DNA of 64,000 nt from positions 8,494,690 through 8,558,689 of the forward strand of contig CM065328.1 of assembly GCA_033032175.1 (NCBI GenBank), given 5' to 3'. This DNA comes from Saturnia japonica. Lineage: Eukaryota; Arthropoda; Insecta; Lepidoptera; Saturniidae. The translations under genes were made by a program, and so were the position numbers. The notes beneath the pieces were generated by a model that saw only the letters and a program-made list of their open reading frames with translations, was not told the origin of the DNA and did not search any database. This document shows, piece after piece, positions 20,346-31,790 of this stretch (positions within the stretch are counted from its first letter, which is position 1; every line of letters begins with the position of its first letter).

Positions 20346-21014
20346 AAACTAAGTTATAAGTATTATAGTTATTATATTACTATATACATAATAGTTAAAA
20401 AGCAGTTTCAAACTGAAATTGAAAACCGTTTCACTGTTTATTCACTAACCCGTACTTATTTCTATTTAGTGATCGTCGAGTTTTTTTCTCAATCGAACTT
20501 CTGTTCGTGCAATCGTTACCTACAATAAAGATAAGGTACATATTTGTTCCTACAATAACTATATATTGTGATTGAGATATTTTATATATAATTTTGTTGT
20601 CGTAAAAATTCCGCAAACTAATCGTAATAAATTACCCAGTGTCACCCGGGGGCTAAGTCAAGACAAGGAATAACTTTTACAGGAGGACCCCGAGATATAA
20701 GTTACATCAAATAAATTCAATGCATTTGCTTTTATCAATTTTATAATCCGATGGCTACTACGCACTATGCCGGTGGCACAGTGAGCCAGTTTTTGCTGCG
20801 CAAGTATGCCATCGGCACAGGCCAAAGATATCGGCAGTAAGATACAAGTATCATTTCATTTCTCGCAGTTGTGGCGCAGCGGCTAATTTTTTGTAAGAAG
20901 CCCGCCATCATGGGGCTTAGTACCGTTAATGGTAAAATTTTGTATTTTATTATACAACATTTTGTACTGCACAAAGAAACAGATAAGAAACACAGAGCAA
21001 TGAATTAATTTCGA
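20346..21014. other. No gene seen
   Basis: AT-rich. Frames at 20298-20616 are chance readings. A stretch at 20860-20930 resembles no other part of the window. Confidence 0.4.
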
Positions 21015-21085
21015 ACCAAGTCACGGTAAAGCTGTAAAAGCCGTCTGAGGCTTCAGAGCCCTTATGGCTAACAGCGTAGACAGTT
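21015..21085 (+). repeat. Minimal LINE-tail retroposon (family D), old copy
   Basis: Begins at accaagtcacggtaaagctg and runs to ctaacagcgtagacagttaa with a poor A tail. It starts at the same base of the family as the 95-97 bp copies at 37448-37544 and 57614-57708. The target duplication is not convincing. Confidence 0.55.
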
Positions 21086-21849
21086 AAAAAGTTAATGTTG
21101 CATTGCCATCCAGTTTTGAGCTGTTTAAATTTTTATATTTAACTTTGATGCTTACAATACGTTTACATTTAACTTAACCAAACAATTGAAGTTTACTGGG
21201 TGGTAGGACTGGATCGCGGCTACAGTATACCATGCTTAATACCAGCCATAGCGGCTTACTTAGGCATATCGCGTTCCGGTATCAGCAAGTATACATCCAA
21301 CAATCAAGCTAGGTGGTAAGAATCTACACCCGACTGAGTTGCTACCAGCATGTAGATGGTGATAAATTCATCACAGTGAATCTCTTTTGGTTTGTCACAT
21401 TTCGGAATCATATCTATCCACATACCGATAGGTTTGAACACTGACATGGCAGCAACGACTTGTAATAGATTTTTATTCTCTTGGTGGTAACCGTTACCTT
21501 TGGATTGGCAGTCAATTTGCTATGCTGCTTTAAAAAAAAGGTACTTCTGTATATTGATAGTTATGGGTATATGTACATCAAACTATTTTGTACGTTAAAA
21601 AAATGCACAATAAAAAAACTTTGATGGTTCGCTTTGCTATAGGCTGGCTAAAGCCACAAAGTGCAAAATATTAGTATATCCAGTCTGAGAAATGGCAATA
21701 TGCTCGAAATATCCCACTCATTCTTTATAGATCCAAATAGATCATCATCCAGATAGAGTGATGTCATTGGACTTGGATGGGTAGAAACTCTCAATTCTCT
21801 CACAATGAGATAGAGATCATCAATACATCAGTTAAAAAAACATACTACA
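21086..21849. other. No gene seen
   Basis: AT-rich spacer without recognisable coding or repeat content. Confidence 0.4.
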
Positions 21850-22093
21850 CGCCTGTATCCTCGAAGGGTTAGGCAGAAGTGTACTAATATACACCCATCG
21901 TTTGCCGTGTATGTTTTTGAGGTCCTATGTAATTAGGGGCGAGCCTATTGACATTAATCGGGCACAAAGCCAAACTCCGAGGTGCTACTGAGAATTTCAT
22001 AGAAAAACCCAATAACACTTTGCTCGACCTGGGAGTCTAACCCAGGAGCTCGATCATAGCAGTCACGCTTTGGCCACTAGGCTAATGAGGCAC
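21850..22093 (-). repeat. SINE A (tRNA-derived), near full length
   Basis: On the minus strand: head gtgcctcattagcctagtgg (A-box region), a decayed B-box, body with gtttggctttgtgcccgatt, and the 3' end cccttcgaggatacaggcgt. This is one of the most complete copies. Confidence 0.85.
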
Positions 22094-22152
22094 ATCGGTA
22101 AAAAGTGCAACTAATGAAAGATAAATTCCCAGAAATTAACAGATATATATTT

Positions 22153-22861
22153 GGGTGCTTTTTTTTACGACTAATTTTTTTTTCATTTCCTTAACGAAGG
22201 GAAATACCTAAAAAAAAAGTCCCTCAAAATTTGAGCCCTTAATATTAATATTAATGCTCACCCAAGGCATGCAAAGATTTCCCGCTTAAAATACACGCAA
22301 ACTTTACGCTTAAAATTTAACACTTCACGATAAGAAGGTAACTTATTAATTTTTATTTCAGTTGTTAACAACTGAAATAATTGTAAATATTGTTACCAAT
22401 TTTTTCACACATTTTTATAGCTCCAGAAGTCAACGTAACCCTAACTTTAACGCAGAATACGTTTCATGACGTTAGGCCACTCAGTTTTTTTGTAGCTCTT
22501 GTCATTTAGGAGATAGGGGCAAAAAACAAGAATTTCATGGAAAAATTGGGTTTGGGTGACCCGTATGACCTCGCCGGTGTGAGTTACGACTTCAGCGCAA
22601 TGAGCACTTTTGTAGAGCATTTAATTCTAAAGAAAACCTACTAATGTCCTAGACTATACAATAAAATGCCTCTGAAATGTAGAATTTTAAAGAAAACAAT
22701 TTAAGTTTGCGTGTATTTTAAGCGGGAAATCTTTGCATGCCTTGGGTGAGCACTTAATATTAATATTAAGGGCTCAAATTTTGAGGGAATTTTTTTTTAG
22801 GTATTTCAACAAAATTTCGAGATGGGTGTGAAAAAAAAATTAGTCGTAAAAAAAAGCACTC
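22153..22861. mobile_element. Non-autonomous element with about 150 bp inverted arms
   Basis: Left arm 22153-22304 and right arm 22703-22861 are inverted copies: gtgcttttttttacgactaa against its complement, cctcaaaatttgagccctta, caaggcatgcaaagatttcc and gcttaaaatacacgcaaact all recur in reverse. One block of about 20 bp differs between the arms. The 398 bp centre has no coding sequence. The flanks are TA-rich (atatatatt / ctaatatatata), so the target duplication cannot be fixed. Long-arm, non-coding elements of this size are usually moved by a DNA transposase in trans; the superfamily is unknown. Confidence 0.8.
22353..22380. repeat. Perfect 28 bp palindrome inside the inverted-arm element
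   Basis: Half-site TTATTTCAGTTGTT followed directly by its reverse complement, with no loop. Confidence 0.9.
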
Positions 22862-23436
22862 TAATATATATATAGATAGAAAGCTGTAGTGACATAGAGT
22901 GAGCCTATATTCCTATGCTGTATACTTACAGCTGGTTTTAAGCTATAATATTCACTTAAAATCGGGTGAAGTGCTTTCCCGTTTACTATTTTGAAAAGGT
23001 AAAACTTTATAAAGCTTCTTAAAAATATATTTCATGTAACTTATAAGTTTTGTCTCCTTGTAATAAACCAGAAGGCTCGTATAGACCGCCGGGATATAAA
23101 GTTAGTTGACTTCATGTCCGACTCTTAAGTCGTAAAGGGATTTTAGATTTGTTAACCCTTAGTACCTATTTTATCTTTACTAGAAATACATACATAGATA
23201 TCGCAACTGTAGTCTGTACTAGTACATTTTTTATAGTATTTCGGCATACACTGTTCCTGATGAGTAGCGCAGAATAATACAAAACAAAAGAGTTTTGCAT
23301 ACCACATTTTAAAAAAAATTGGCACGTAAAAGCGGTCACTGTGATTTAATATAAAAATTGTAGTTATTTTTATTCTAAACAACTGTTCATTGCATTATAT
23401 CGGTTAATATATGATATTTTGCTTTAATACAAAAAA
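22862..23436. other. No gene seen
   Basis: AT-rich, with a minus-strand frame at 23152-23382 that I do not recognise. Confidence 0.4.
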
Positions 23437-23510
23437 GGTGGCAAACAAGTATACGACCCGCATGATAGTAAACGGATGCTTGTAAAATATCATAAGGTTA
23501 TAATATAATG
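23437..23510 (-). repeat. Dispersed repeat R, short piece
   Basis: ggtggcaaacaagtatacga and ggatgcttgtaaaatatcat match the start of the 5865 copy. Confidence 0.5.
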
Positions 23511-23829
23511 GTTGGTAGTTATTTTTTGTCGTCTTAATTTATTATTATCTTCATAAGCTGTTCGTTAAATTATCTAATATATAAAAATATCTTAAAACCA
23601 CAGAATACATCTATGAATTAAAAAAGAATCGCGTAATTCGGTTTAGTTGTTCTTGATTTATAAGGAGACTAACGGACAGACAAAGAGATTATGCTATTTA
23701 TAATATGTACGGAGGATTAGGATAAATAATAAATATTATGGAATATAATACCTTATCTTTATTTGTCTTAATATAGTCGTTACAGGTCTTAAATATAGAC
23801 AATAGTTACATCAAATTATGACATATTAT

Positions 23830-24739
23830 AAACAATATCTGAGTAACCGAGCTGTTCTCGGTGTCTTATAAAAAAAAAGAAAAACACCTATGTACGTAAA
23901 CTTTGAATGTACTCGTAAAACATTATCTAAATGCAAAATTTTATCGCAATTGTTGGAGCCGTTTCCGAGAAACCAATTACATGTATGTATATATATACAC
24001 AATAATTTCTCACTTAATATAATAAGATAGATTACCATGCATTTGATAACATTTATTATATATTAATGGCAGAATCCTCACGTTTAAAACAGGAGTACAT
24101 TGACTCCGATGCCTCCCTTTACGATCTAAAGCAAGAAAACTAACAAGAATTACAACCACTGTCGAAAATTGGAATCGAATGTAGTGTGCGACGCTTTGCA
24201 ATAATATTAGATTGGATCCCTTATAGGGTTGATAGTCAGTGATTTCAAATTTACCTGAAAGTTCCAGTAATATTTCAGTTAAGAAAAAAGGGACAACAGT
24301 AAAGAAAATAAGTCATTTTTCTGTTAAATATGAAAATAAATCTGTTTTAATGCGAAAAGTTTTTGTGATATCACTAAATGCGATAGACGGTGCTGTGACA
24401 AATAGAAAGTTATTAACCACGTTCAAACGGCTGAAATTTGTCATTGAAGTTCTTTATATAGTGGAATACGAGTACGATACTTTTTATAAAGATATAAATA
24501 AAAAAATATATAAGTCAAGTTTCACTTAATGCGAATATCTAATACTATTAAGTGAGCAATTCTCGTGTATATGCAAATATATACAATTTGATTTGTAATA
24601 TGTAATTGGTTTGTCGGAAACGGCTCCAATTATTTGGATGAAATTTTGTATTTAGATAATGTTTTACATTACAAATTTACCAAGACAGGTGTCTGTTTTT
24701 TACAATAATGAGCAAAGCTTAGTCTTCCAGATATTGTTT
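23830..24739. mobile_element. Inverted-arm element, repeat J
   Basis: Left arm 23830-24020 starts aaacaatatctgagtaaccg; right arm 24535-24739 in reverse starts aaacaatatctggaagacta. Both carry ggagccgtttccgagaaacc-type and attatctaaatgcaaaattt-type blocks. The centre holds an unrecognised plus-strand frame of 96 residues (24239-24529), Lys- and Ser-rich. Single arms are at 6190 and 12570. It may be one element or two inverted copies side by side. Confidence 0.5.
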
Positions 24740-24794
24740 AAACATCATGTTTGTCTTTTGTGTTTTTTTTTTTATTTGATAAAATAAAATAAAT

Positions 24795-25142
24795 TCTAAT
24801 TACGATGATACTCCTGAAACTTTTCAGGTACATCGACTGCTTCAACTCCGATGTAGCCAATCTTCGTTCGGAATCTGCGTGCATATTGGAAATATCATTC
24901 TCATAAGTTTAATTGATTGCCGAAGGTAGTCGGGCTTTCAATTCATCGTATCTCACATCAAGTGCAGTATGTCGATGGTTCTACCCTAGTTTTAACTCTG
25001 GTCGTTTTGCTGCCAGTTTCTCCTATTTCGAAGGCTCGATGTCACATTTTTTCATCTGACGCTTCAGCATGTCTTTGTATCTTATGAGTTCTGACTTGCT
25101 TGCGTTTGTCCTTCTCAGGTTCAGGATAAAAGGTGCGTTTTG
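24795..25142 (-). pseudogene. LINE-type reverse transcriptase C-terminal relic
   Basis: Minus-strand pieces in broken frames: RYKDMLKRQMKKCDIEPS, and EKLAAKRPE shortly after. This pattern (RYKDxLKRxMKxCxIEPxxWExLAxxRPxW) is the usual C-terminal segment of a common insect LINE protein. Stops and frameshifts are frequent. Confidence 0.5.
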
Positions 25143-25171
25143 CCAATTGTTCCCTTAAATTCTAATAAACA

Positions 25172-25300
25172 TAATATTATTATAAATGTGAGAATTTTTT
25201 CCAGCATTTGTTCATCGATGACACTCAAACGGTTGGATGAATTGTAATGAAATTTAACATAGAAGTCGATTATGACATGGAATATTATTATTTTCTACCC
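25172..25300 (+). repeat. Helitron-like 5' fragment
   Basis: ttattataaatgtgagaatt followed by caaacggttggatgaattgt and gaaatttaacatagaagtcg follows the start of the common lepidopteran Helitron-like repeat also seen at 35360-35538. No 3' end is found here. Confidence 0.4.
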
Positions 25301-25894
25301 TACGACATGCTAGTAAATGATAGAATACATAATAATGGCAATACTTTTATGTTTGCCTTGAAATTTCTCCTCTGATTAATAAAGTTAATCAATTTATTTA
25401 ATACCCATCTAATTTTAGTTCAAATATTGTACTTTCACTTTAATCAAATATCTACTATATTTAAATTTTACCAACAGTTCATAACTATGCTTTATTTAAA
25501 ACACAAAAGCATGTAACTTATTAACACTGGCAGTTTTTAATTAAGCGCAGAAATCAAAGTTTACCTGTATTCCCTTAACGTATACTAGGGAAGAAGAAAA
25601 TACAATAGAATATGAAATCACATCGAAAAAAAAACCTTAATTCCTGGTAATTTTACTACATCTTATAACACTGATCCCGGATCGCGTGGAATTGTCGAAT
25701 AGCAATAATGCTGAATTGACTTTCCAGATATAGAATTCACTTCGTTTCGATCCCTCGTTATAACTTTAAAAAGTCATCGGTCACATATAAGTCCATAAAA
25801 GGATAAATTCTTGTAACAGCGTCATAAAACTAACCAGAATTAATTGTATTCAAATTCTATTAAGCTGTATGTAATTTTTTTGTTTAAAATAAAT
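25301..25894. other. No gene seen
   Basis: AT-rich spacer without repeat matches. Confidence 0.4.
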
Positions 25895-26107
25895 AACATA
25901 ACATACCATCATGCCTGTATTCCCCCAAGGGTTAGGCAGAGGTGTACTAATATAAAACCACAATTCGCTGAGTATATTTTTAGGTCCCATGTAATAGGGG
26001 GCGAGCCTATTGCCATTAATCGGGCACGAAACCAAACTCCGAGCTGCTACTGAGAATTTCATAGGAAAAACCCAATAACACAATTTTCTCGACCTGGGAT
26101 TCGAACA
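25895..26107 (-). repeat. SINE A body, lacking its head (3' half of a chimera)
   Basis: Minus strand: from the B-box gttcgaatcccaggtcgag through gtttggtttcgtgcccgatt to cttgggggaatacaggcatg. It joins the SINE B piece at about 26107 without a gap. Confidence 0.75.
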
Positions 26108-26299
26108 CAGATTTTCTGCTTGAGGGTGGTAGCTAACCAAGCGAGCATTACAAAAGCCCTACCGACATGATATGGTTTCATCACAATGTTGTCCTACACC
26201 GAAAGCTCAAGAAGGCTCAGGCACATTGCAGGGATTCGAACACACGTCGATCGTTTCGTAGTCCGTACACGCTACCAACTGAGCTATCATTGCTTCAAA
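26108..26299 (-). repeat. SINE B head and body (5' half of a chimera)
   Basis: Minus strand: tRNA-like head gaagcaatgatagctcagtt, then gttcgaatccctgcaatgtg, and the body up to gctaccaccctcaagcagaa. Then SINE A follows in the same orientation. Confidence 0.75.
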
Positions 26300-26764
26300 T
26301 AAATTCTTTATCTAATAAGCTGTCTGTAAATTGTTGTAAACAAAAATATCTAAGCATATCTATTTTAAGTGAGCAGTAGGTAGATTTTTTAAGTTATACT
26401 TCTTGGGTGCGTTGTATTTAAAAATTTAGAGACGCGCTTGCATCATGTGATGGAAGTCAAACATGATGAAGTTAGCTTTAGTCCAAGGCTGGCTTCATCG
26501 TGACCTTTCACTGTCAAATCAGAGTTTATGGCTGGAACTAGGTAGGTAATGAGGCTGTTTTATTTTAATTCATAAACATACGTTGTTTGAAATAGTTCGG
26601 TTATTGTGACCAAAAATTACCCTGGATATTTCTAACAAGGAAGCCTTGTTAGTGCTCTGAAAATTTTTATGAAGTGAAGCCTAATGGACCCTTGTCCAGC
26701 GGTCTTAAAAAGAAAAAAATAAAAACTGTCAAATTTAGGTGTATTGACCACGTCAGGTAACGTA
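26300..26764. other. No gene seen
   Basis: AT-rich spacer; nothing recognised. Confidence 0.4.
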
Positions 26765-26985
26765 GCTTATGTACGCTTGTAACAACAGAAATATTACTAG
26801 TGCGCTACCGACCAAGAATCCCCGTTCCTCAAGGAACTGTGTAAACTCTACTCACCAAAAGAACATAACGCTAGGTTATTTAGCTGTGATGTTCTTTACG
26901 ATGGAGGTATTAAAACAGTCGAAATGCCCGAAGTAGAGAGAAATCTCCTAAGAAATTTCTCTGGGCCCTTCCTAGGGTTGGCAAC
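26765..26985 (-). repeat. Dispersed repeat R, diverged
   Basis: gtacgcttgtaacaacagaa, gtgcgctaccgacc, taggttatttagctgtgatg and cccgaagtagagagaaatct follow the order of the 60333-60530 copy. Confidence 0.6.
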
Positions 26986-28979
26986 TTTTCTTTATATCAC
27001 ATATAGTATTCTCAAGATTTTTTACCTGAAAAATATAGTAGATGGCAAAAAAATAGTAGGTTTTAAATAAATATTTTATTATTTATAGGAATATTTTTAA
27101 CAGCTTGATATATAGATAATGATAATAATCACATTTAAAATTACATTCGAAGTCTCATTCAAAAAGAATTAAATGCTGCGATCTGCGTTCCGCTTTACGA
27201 GTACGCTCAAATGAAATAAATAATTAACCATTTTTTTTTTTTCCTATAAAAATATAGTAGGATTATATATTATATAATATTACATAATAGGTATTATATA
27301 TTAGGGTTGGCAACCATAGTCTTACCTCTCTTAATTTACATACAAACACATAAATTTCCGATAACAATTTTTTTTGAATCCTAAATGTTTGTTACGTAAG
27401 AAAAAGTCGCCGCGATGTATCTAAGCACTGGTAGTACCTATTTTGAGCAATGTACATAAATCCCTTTTATCTTGTCACGTATTGTTAGTGGCGCGCGTCT
27501 CTCGAAATATATTATGTGTCTCGGACAAGATTTAAGTAATACCGGGCTTTGTGCGAAATATTGTTCAATTTACAAGGAGGGCTTTGTTGCTTCCACACTT
27601 AAATTTTACCTTAAACTTGTTTTTTTTGGTCATTTTGTTAACAACTCTCGTACAAATGAGGTACTTGAATTAAAAAGGTTTTATACAATTTGTTGTAATA
27701 TTTCAGGTTGCATAATTTTTACTAAATTTATCTACGTATTTTTTAATATTGTATTTTTTTAATGACAAATTTTATCCATTTCTCTTTTTTTTTAATGCTT
27801 AAGAACATTTTAAATGTGGAATAATGTGCAGACGTGTTTTTGGCGGGATCTAATTGTTATGTGGTTGTTTTAATAATTTACATTTTTAAACACTATATTG
27901 TTTAATTTTGGTGTTTATATATGTCATTTCATTTTCTGCTTAAGTTATAACAATTTGCAACTAAACTATTATACGTTTATTTGTCACATTTGACACTGGA
28001 GAAATTACCTATTCTGAAAAGCTATACTACAAAAATGAATAGATCTTACGGCTTATTCACAAATCAACGCTAATTCTATAATTAATCAAAACTAGAAAAT
28101 TTTTAACAAAAAGAAAACCAATTTCAATATATTTTGAAGATGGGTTCATAAACAAAGACGTTATGGGCCTATGGCTAGAATTTAGTAATTAAGTAGTAAA
28201 ATGGATTTACATTTATCACTGATTTCTAACACCAGTATGTTTTTGACCCGCGTTATTTTGTAATTATCCTTGTTTTTTTACGCCAAAGAAGCTTTCGTGC
28301 GTATAAATAAGTAGTAATTTTATTTCTAATAATCTATTTTTTTTTACTTTAACTAAACTACTATATTATATTGTGACAGAAACTAAGCTTACAACTAGTG
28401 TAAGAATATAGCCGTATGGAAATAAATCGTTTGAATGTTTACAGTTAATGTGAGAACCTTCTATCAGGTGCCCCTTTACGACATATAAGATTTTACGCTT
28501 TGAATAAATATCGTTCCTCATACCTATCCTATACCAGATACTTTGTTTTTTTCTGGCTCGGTAGAATAGTGATAAAAAATAATAGACTTATCGTAGCGCA
28601 GAAAGTCACTCTATTATTGAGTTGAGAGGCAGGGGGTTCGGTCGATCGACTGATGAGTAAATATTATTTAATATTGTTTTGTTACATACAGTTGTTTATT
28701 ATTATTATTATTAATATGTCTGTAATAGTTTGAAGCGTAATACGTTATTACATTTAAACTAAAGCCTTAAGTTTTAAAAGGAATTTACGCAATGTTAACA
28801 GTTTATGTAAATTTCTTTTAGTATGTATTGTCTGAACATCTTCCCAGTGGCCAAAGATCCCTCTCATCTTCTGCTGTACTAACTGTATTAATTAAAATTT
28901 CTTATTTACTTTTTAGTTCCTTATGTTAAAAAGTTTGTTTAATTTTAATTTTTTTTTTATACTTTTTTAATCGACATCA
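26986..28979. other. 2 kb AT-rich stretch, no gene seen
   Basis: An unrecognised frame of 96 residues at 27472-27762 has no exon signals. 27835-27925 contains tttttggcgggatctaattg, a fragment of repeat E. The rest is A/T-rich. Confidence 0.4.
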
Positions 28980-29390
28980 AAAAAGAAGGATGTTCTCAAT
29001 TCGAATGTGTACCTGTATATTCATTTCAATGAATGTTCAGTCATAACTTCTTTGTATATGAACTGATTTAGATGATACTTTTTTTGTTACAAAGAAGATA
29101 CCTCAGGGGTGGTCCCATTTTAATTTAATTGGAATTGGGCCTTCGATTTCAAAGATACACTCCTCAAAGTCATTGAAAATGGTTTTCTTTTTCGGTTAAA
29201 AATTGTTTTTAGTATCAGAATTCATTCAATATGTCGCAGAGAGATGATAAAACGGAGATTTGACTAAATCTCCAAGTTATATGATCAATTTACGGAAGAG
29301 GTTAAAAACAGCTCTGTGGGGTGAAGAAAGTAAGTGATTTGACCAAATCCCTTAACTGTTTTAGTGAAAAGATGAAAACACAATCATTAT
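28980..29390 (+). repeat. Old dispersed repeat (aaaaaagaaggatgttctc type)
   Basis: The block aaaagaaggatgttctcaat, then ggggtggtcccattttaatt and gggccttcgatttcaaag resembles a sequence I know as common in insect genomes next to old transposons. Only one copy is here. Confidence 0.35.
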
Positions 29391-29483
29391 TATTTATATA
29401 ATTTATTTTTATTATTAAAATTATATTTTATTCTATACCAGCAAGTATAACGGTAAATTTTCTTCGCAAACAGTTATTCATTC

Positions 29484-29585
29484 TGTAGTGTATTACGAGT
29501 ATTTTATATGTAGGTACATAGAAATAAACATACAGTTATGTGGGGTGGCGGGTACATGTTTCAGTATGAAATAAATCTCTGACAG
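29484..29585 (+). repeat. Truncated 5' LTR
   Basis: Matches 31189-31290 with a single base difference that I can see (ggtggcggg against ggtggtggg). It ends at ctctgacag, where the pol sequence begins. Confidence 0.88.
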
Positions 29586-31108
29586 CGTATAATTATGATA
29601 TTGAATACATTCGTACGACACTAAACAGCGCGGACGGGTTGTCGCGATTGCCGGTGCCAGATAAGAATTCGGTTTCGCAAAAACCACCAGAGCAAACTTA
29701 TTTGCACTTTGCTCAGGACGTATTTTTGTTAAATCACAATGATATTAGGAAGGGTACGGAAAAATATAGTATTTGTAGTAGAGTGTTAGCTTACATTAGA
29801 GATGGGTGGCCGGAGAAGTGTGAGATAGTAGGTATGCAGCCATACTTCAATCGGAAAAATGAGTTATATGAAGAGTTAGGATGTATAATGTGGGGTCATA
29901 GGGTGGTAATCCCGGAAAATTGTAGGGAAAAAGTTTTAACTCTATTGCATGAACCTCACATGGGTATCGTAAAATCGAAGTCATTGGCTCATAGTTACGT
30001 ATGGGGGGCAGGTTTAGACGAGGCTATCGAGATGATGTGTCGCGGGTGCAAGACGTGCGCGGCGCACGCGAATGCGCCACCCAGGCAAACACCACGACCG
30101 TGGCCTTGGCCTAGTAGGCCTTGGTCGCGAATACATTTAGACTTCATGGGTCCAATTTTTGGGAAAACTTACCTGGTGGTAGTCGATGCAATGTCTAAAT
30201 GGATCGAAGTGTTTAATGTAGCCAGTACTGCAGCGAGTAGTACGTTATAAAAGTTAAATGAGCTTTGTAGTAGGTGGGGTCTACTCCGACAAATAGTAAC
30301 AGATAACGGTCCTCCTTTTACCAGCAAAGAATTCGAAAAATTTGTTCAGACTCATGGAATAGAACACATATTTACAGCTCCATACCATCCAGCATCGAAC
30401 GGTGCCGCTGAAAATGCTGTTAGAACCATTAAAAGAGTTGTTAAAAAGGCAGTGTTTGAAAAGGAAAATATCACACAGGCATTGAATACATATCTGTTAT
30501 ACTATCGGAATACCGAACATGCGTCTACTGGCGAGTGTCCAGCCGTTTATATGTTAGGTAGGCGATTAAGAACGCGATTAGATATTATTAAGCCCAATAG
30601 GGAATTACGAGTAAAATAAGCGCAGCAGCGACAAGTATACGACGCGGGGGGCGCGGAAAGAGTAGTAGATGCGGAGGAGGATATTTGGTATCGCCAATAT
30701 CTCAAAGGGGAGAAATGGCTTCCAGGTAGAGTGGAAGCTTGCAGTGGACCGTCTAATTATAAGGTAACCGATGAGCAGGGTAATCAAGTACATCGTCATA
30801 TCGATCAGCTAAAGCGAAGGACTAGGAATTCCTTAATTTGCCCAAATATAGGCCAACATATGGATAGCGAACGCGAGCGGGACCGAGTGGAGAGATCGCA
30901 GCCGGAGCGGGCGAAAGAGAACGATGGTCAGCCACCAGATTTAGACCAAAGTTCGAAAGCTACTCGGGATACAAACAGTGCATCAGAATCCCGTGAACCT
31001 CTTCAAGATAACCCGTCTACACCATTACCTGTACAGCAACCTGTATTAATAAGTAAATCTCGGCCTGTTAGAAAATGTACAATGAATAAGCCAAACTATA
31101 AAGAATAA
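29586..31108 (+). pseudogene. RNase H end plus integrase of a Ty3/Gypsy pol, two stops
   Basis: The first codons give AYNYDIEYIRT and ADGLSRLP, the end of RNase H in Gypsy pol. Integrase follows: zinc-binding HEPH and CRGCKTC (about 29950-30060), then the catalytic Asp at 30140 (HLDFMGP), Asp at 30302 (TDNGPPF) and Glu at 30410 (SNGAAEN). The one frame stays open to 31108 except for TAA at 30248-30250 and TAA at 30617-30619. The pattern resembles the K02A2.6-like branch of arthropod Gypsy elements. The absence of frameshifts suggests modest age. Confidence 0.85.
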
Positions 31109-31188
31109 GAACCATGTATTATTATGATTGTAAAATAATAATAAATAATTGTTTTAGGTAGTTGTAAGGTTAATTAAGTGTGGAGAGA

Positions 31189-31335
31189 TGTAGTGTATTA
31201 CGAGTATTTTATATGTAGGTACATAGAAATAAACATACAGTTATGTGGGGTGGTGGGTACATGTTTCAGTATGAAATAAATCTCTGACAGTGCACGAGTG
31301 TTTCAGTTTAAATCTAAATTTAACGAAATATTACA
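31189..31335 (+). repeat. 3' LTR of the deleted Gypsy copy
   Basis: 147 bp, TGTAGTGTATTACG to ATATTACA, after a short purine tract (ggagaga). Contains aataaatct as a possible polyadenylation signal. Confidence 0.85.
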
Positions 31336-31544
31336 CATTCCTTGATACCAAATCGTGATGGACTGATACAAGCCTACTTCTCTTATCTCCCCCACTATTT
31401 ATTTAGTTTTTGAGTTGTTTTATGTATATCAATTTTAATATTACACTTTCCACAATATTATTTGATGGCAGACTTGTTTATATGAAAGAGATAGCTTTAT
31501 CTTTAAAACAAGACTTATATGAGTTTTGAGTTGTTTTAGGAGAC

Positions 31545-31790
31545 GTAAGGAACAGAAAGGTTTCTTTGTAGATTTCTCTATAATTGGGGTAGTTCGGCCG
31601 GTGGAGTAACTCCACCCTACAGAGGATCGCAGCCAAATAACTTATTATTGTATTCATGCGTTGAGTAGGGTTACCAGAGCTCCTTGGAGTAGGGGCGAAC
31701 GAGGTCGGTAACGCACTGGTGATATCTACGATATCACAAGCGTCCATAGGCTACGGTATCCGCTTACTATTAGTAAAAAACTTAAAGTTA
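31545..31790 (+). repeat. Dispersed repeat R, best-preserved copy
   Basis: Landmarks in order: ggaacagaaaggtttctttg, ccggtggagtaactccaccc, gaggatcgcagccaaataac, ccagagctccttggagtagg, ggtaacgcactggtgat and caagcgtccataggctacgg. The minus-strand frame at 31478-31747 is a by-product. Confidence 0.7.

Larger units (their letters stand above)
29484..31335 (+). mobile_element. Internally deleted Ty3/Gypsy copy flanked by cattc
   Basis: 3' LTR 31189-31335 (147 bp, TGTAGTG to ATTACA) and a 5' LTR cut to its first 102 bp (29484-29585). A target duplication cattc lies at 29479-29483 and 31336-31340. The internal part starts in the end of RNase H and carries integrase; gag, protease, reverse transcriptase and most of RNase H are gone. 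It cannot move by itself. Confidence 0.88.

Noticed and set aside
23152..23382. Minus-strand frame with a cysteine-rich end
   Set aside because: No signal peptide, no start context and no similarity that I know; AT-rich chance frame.
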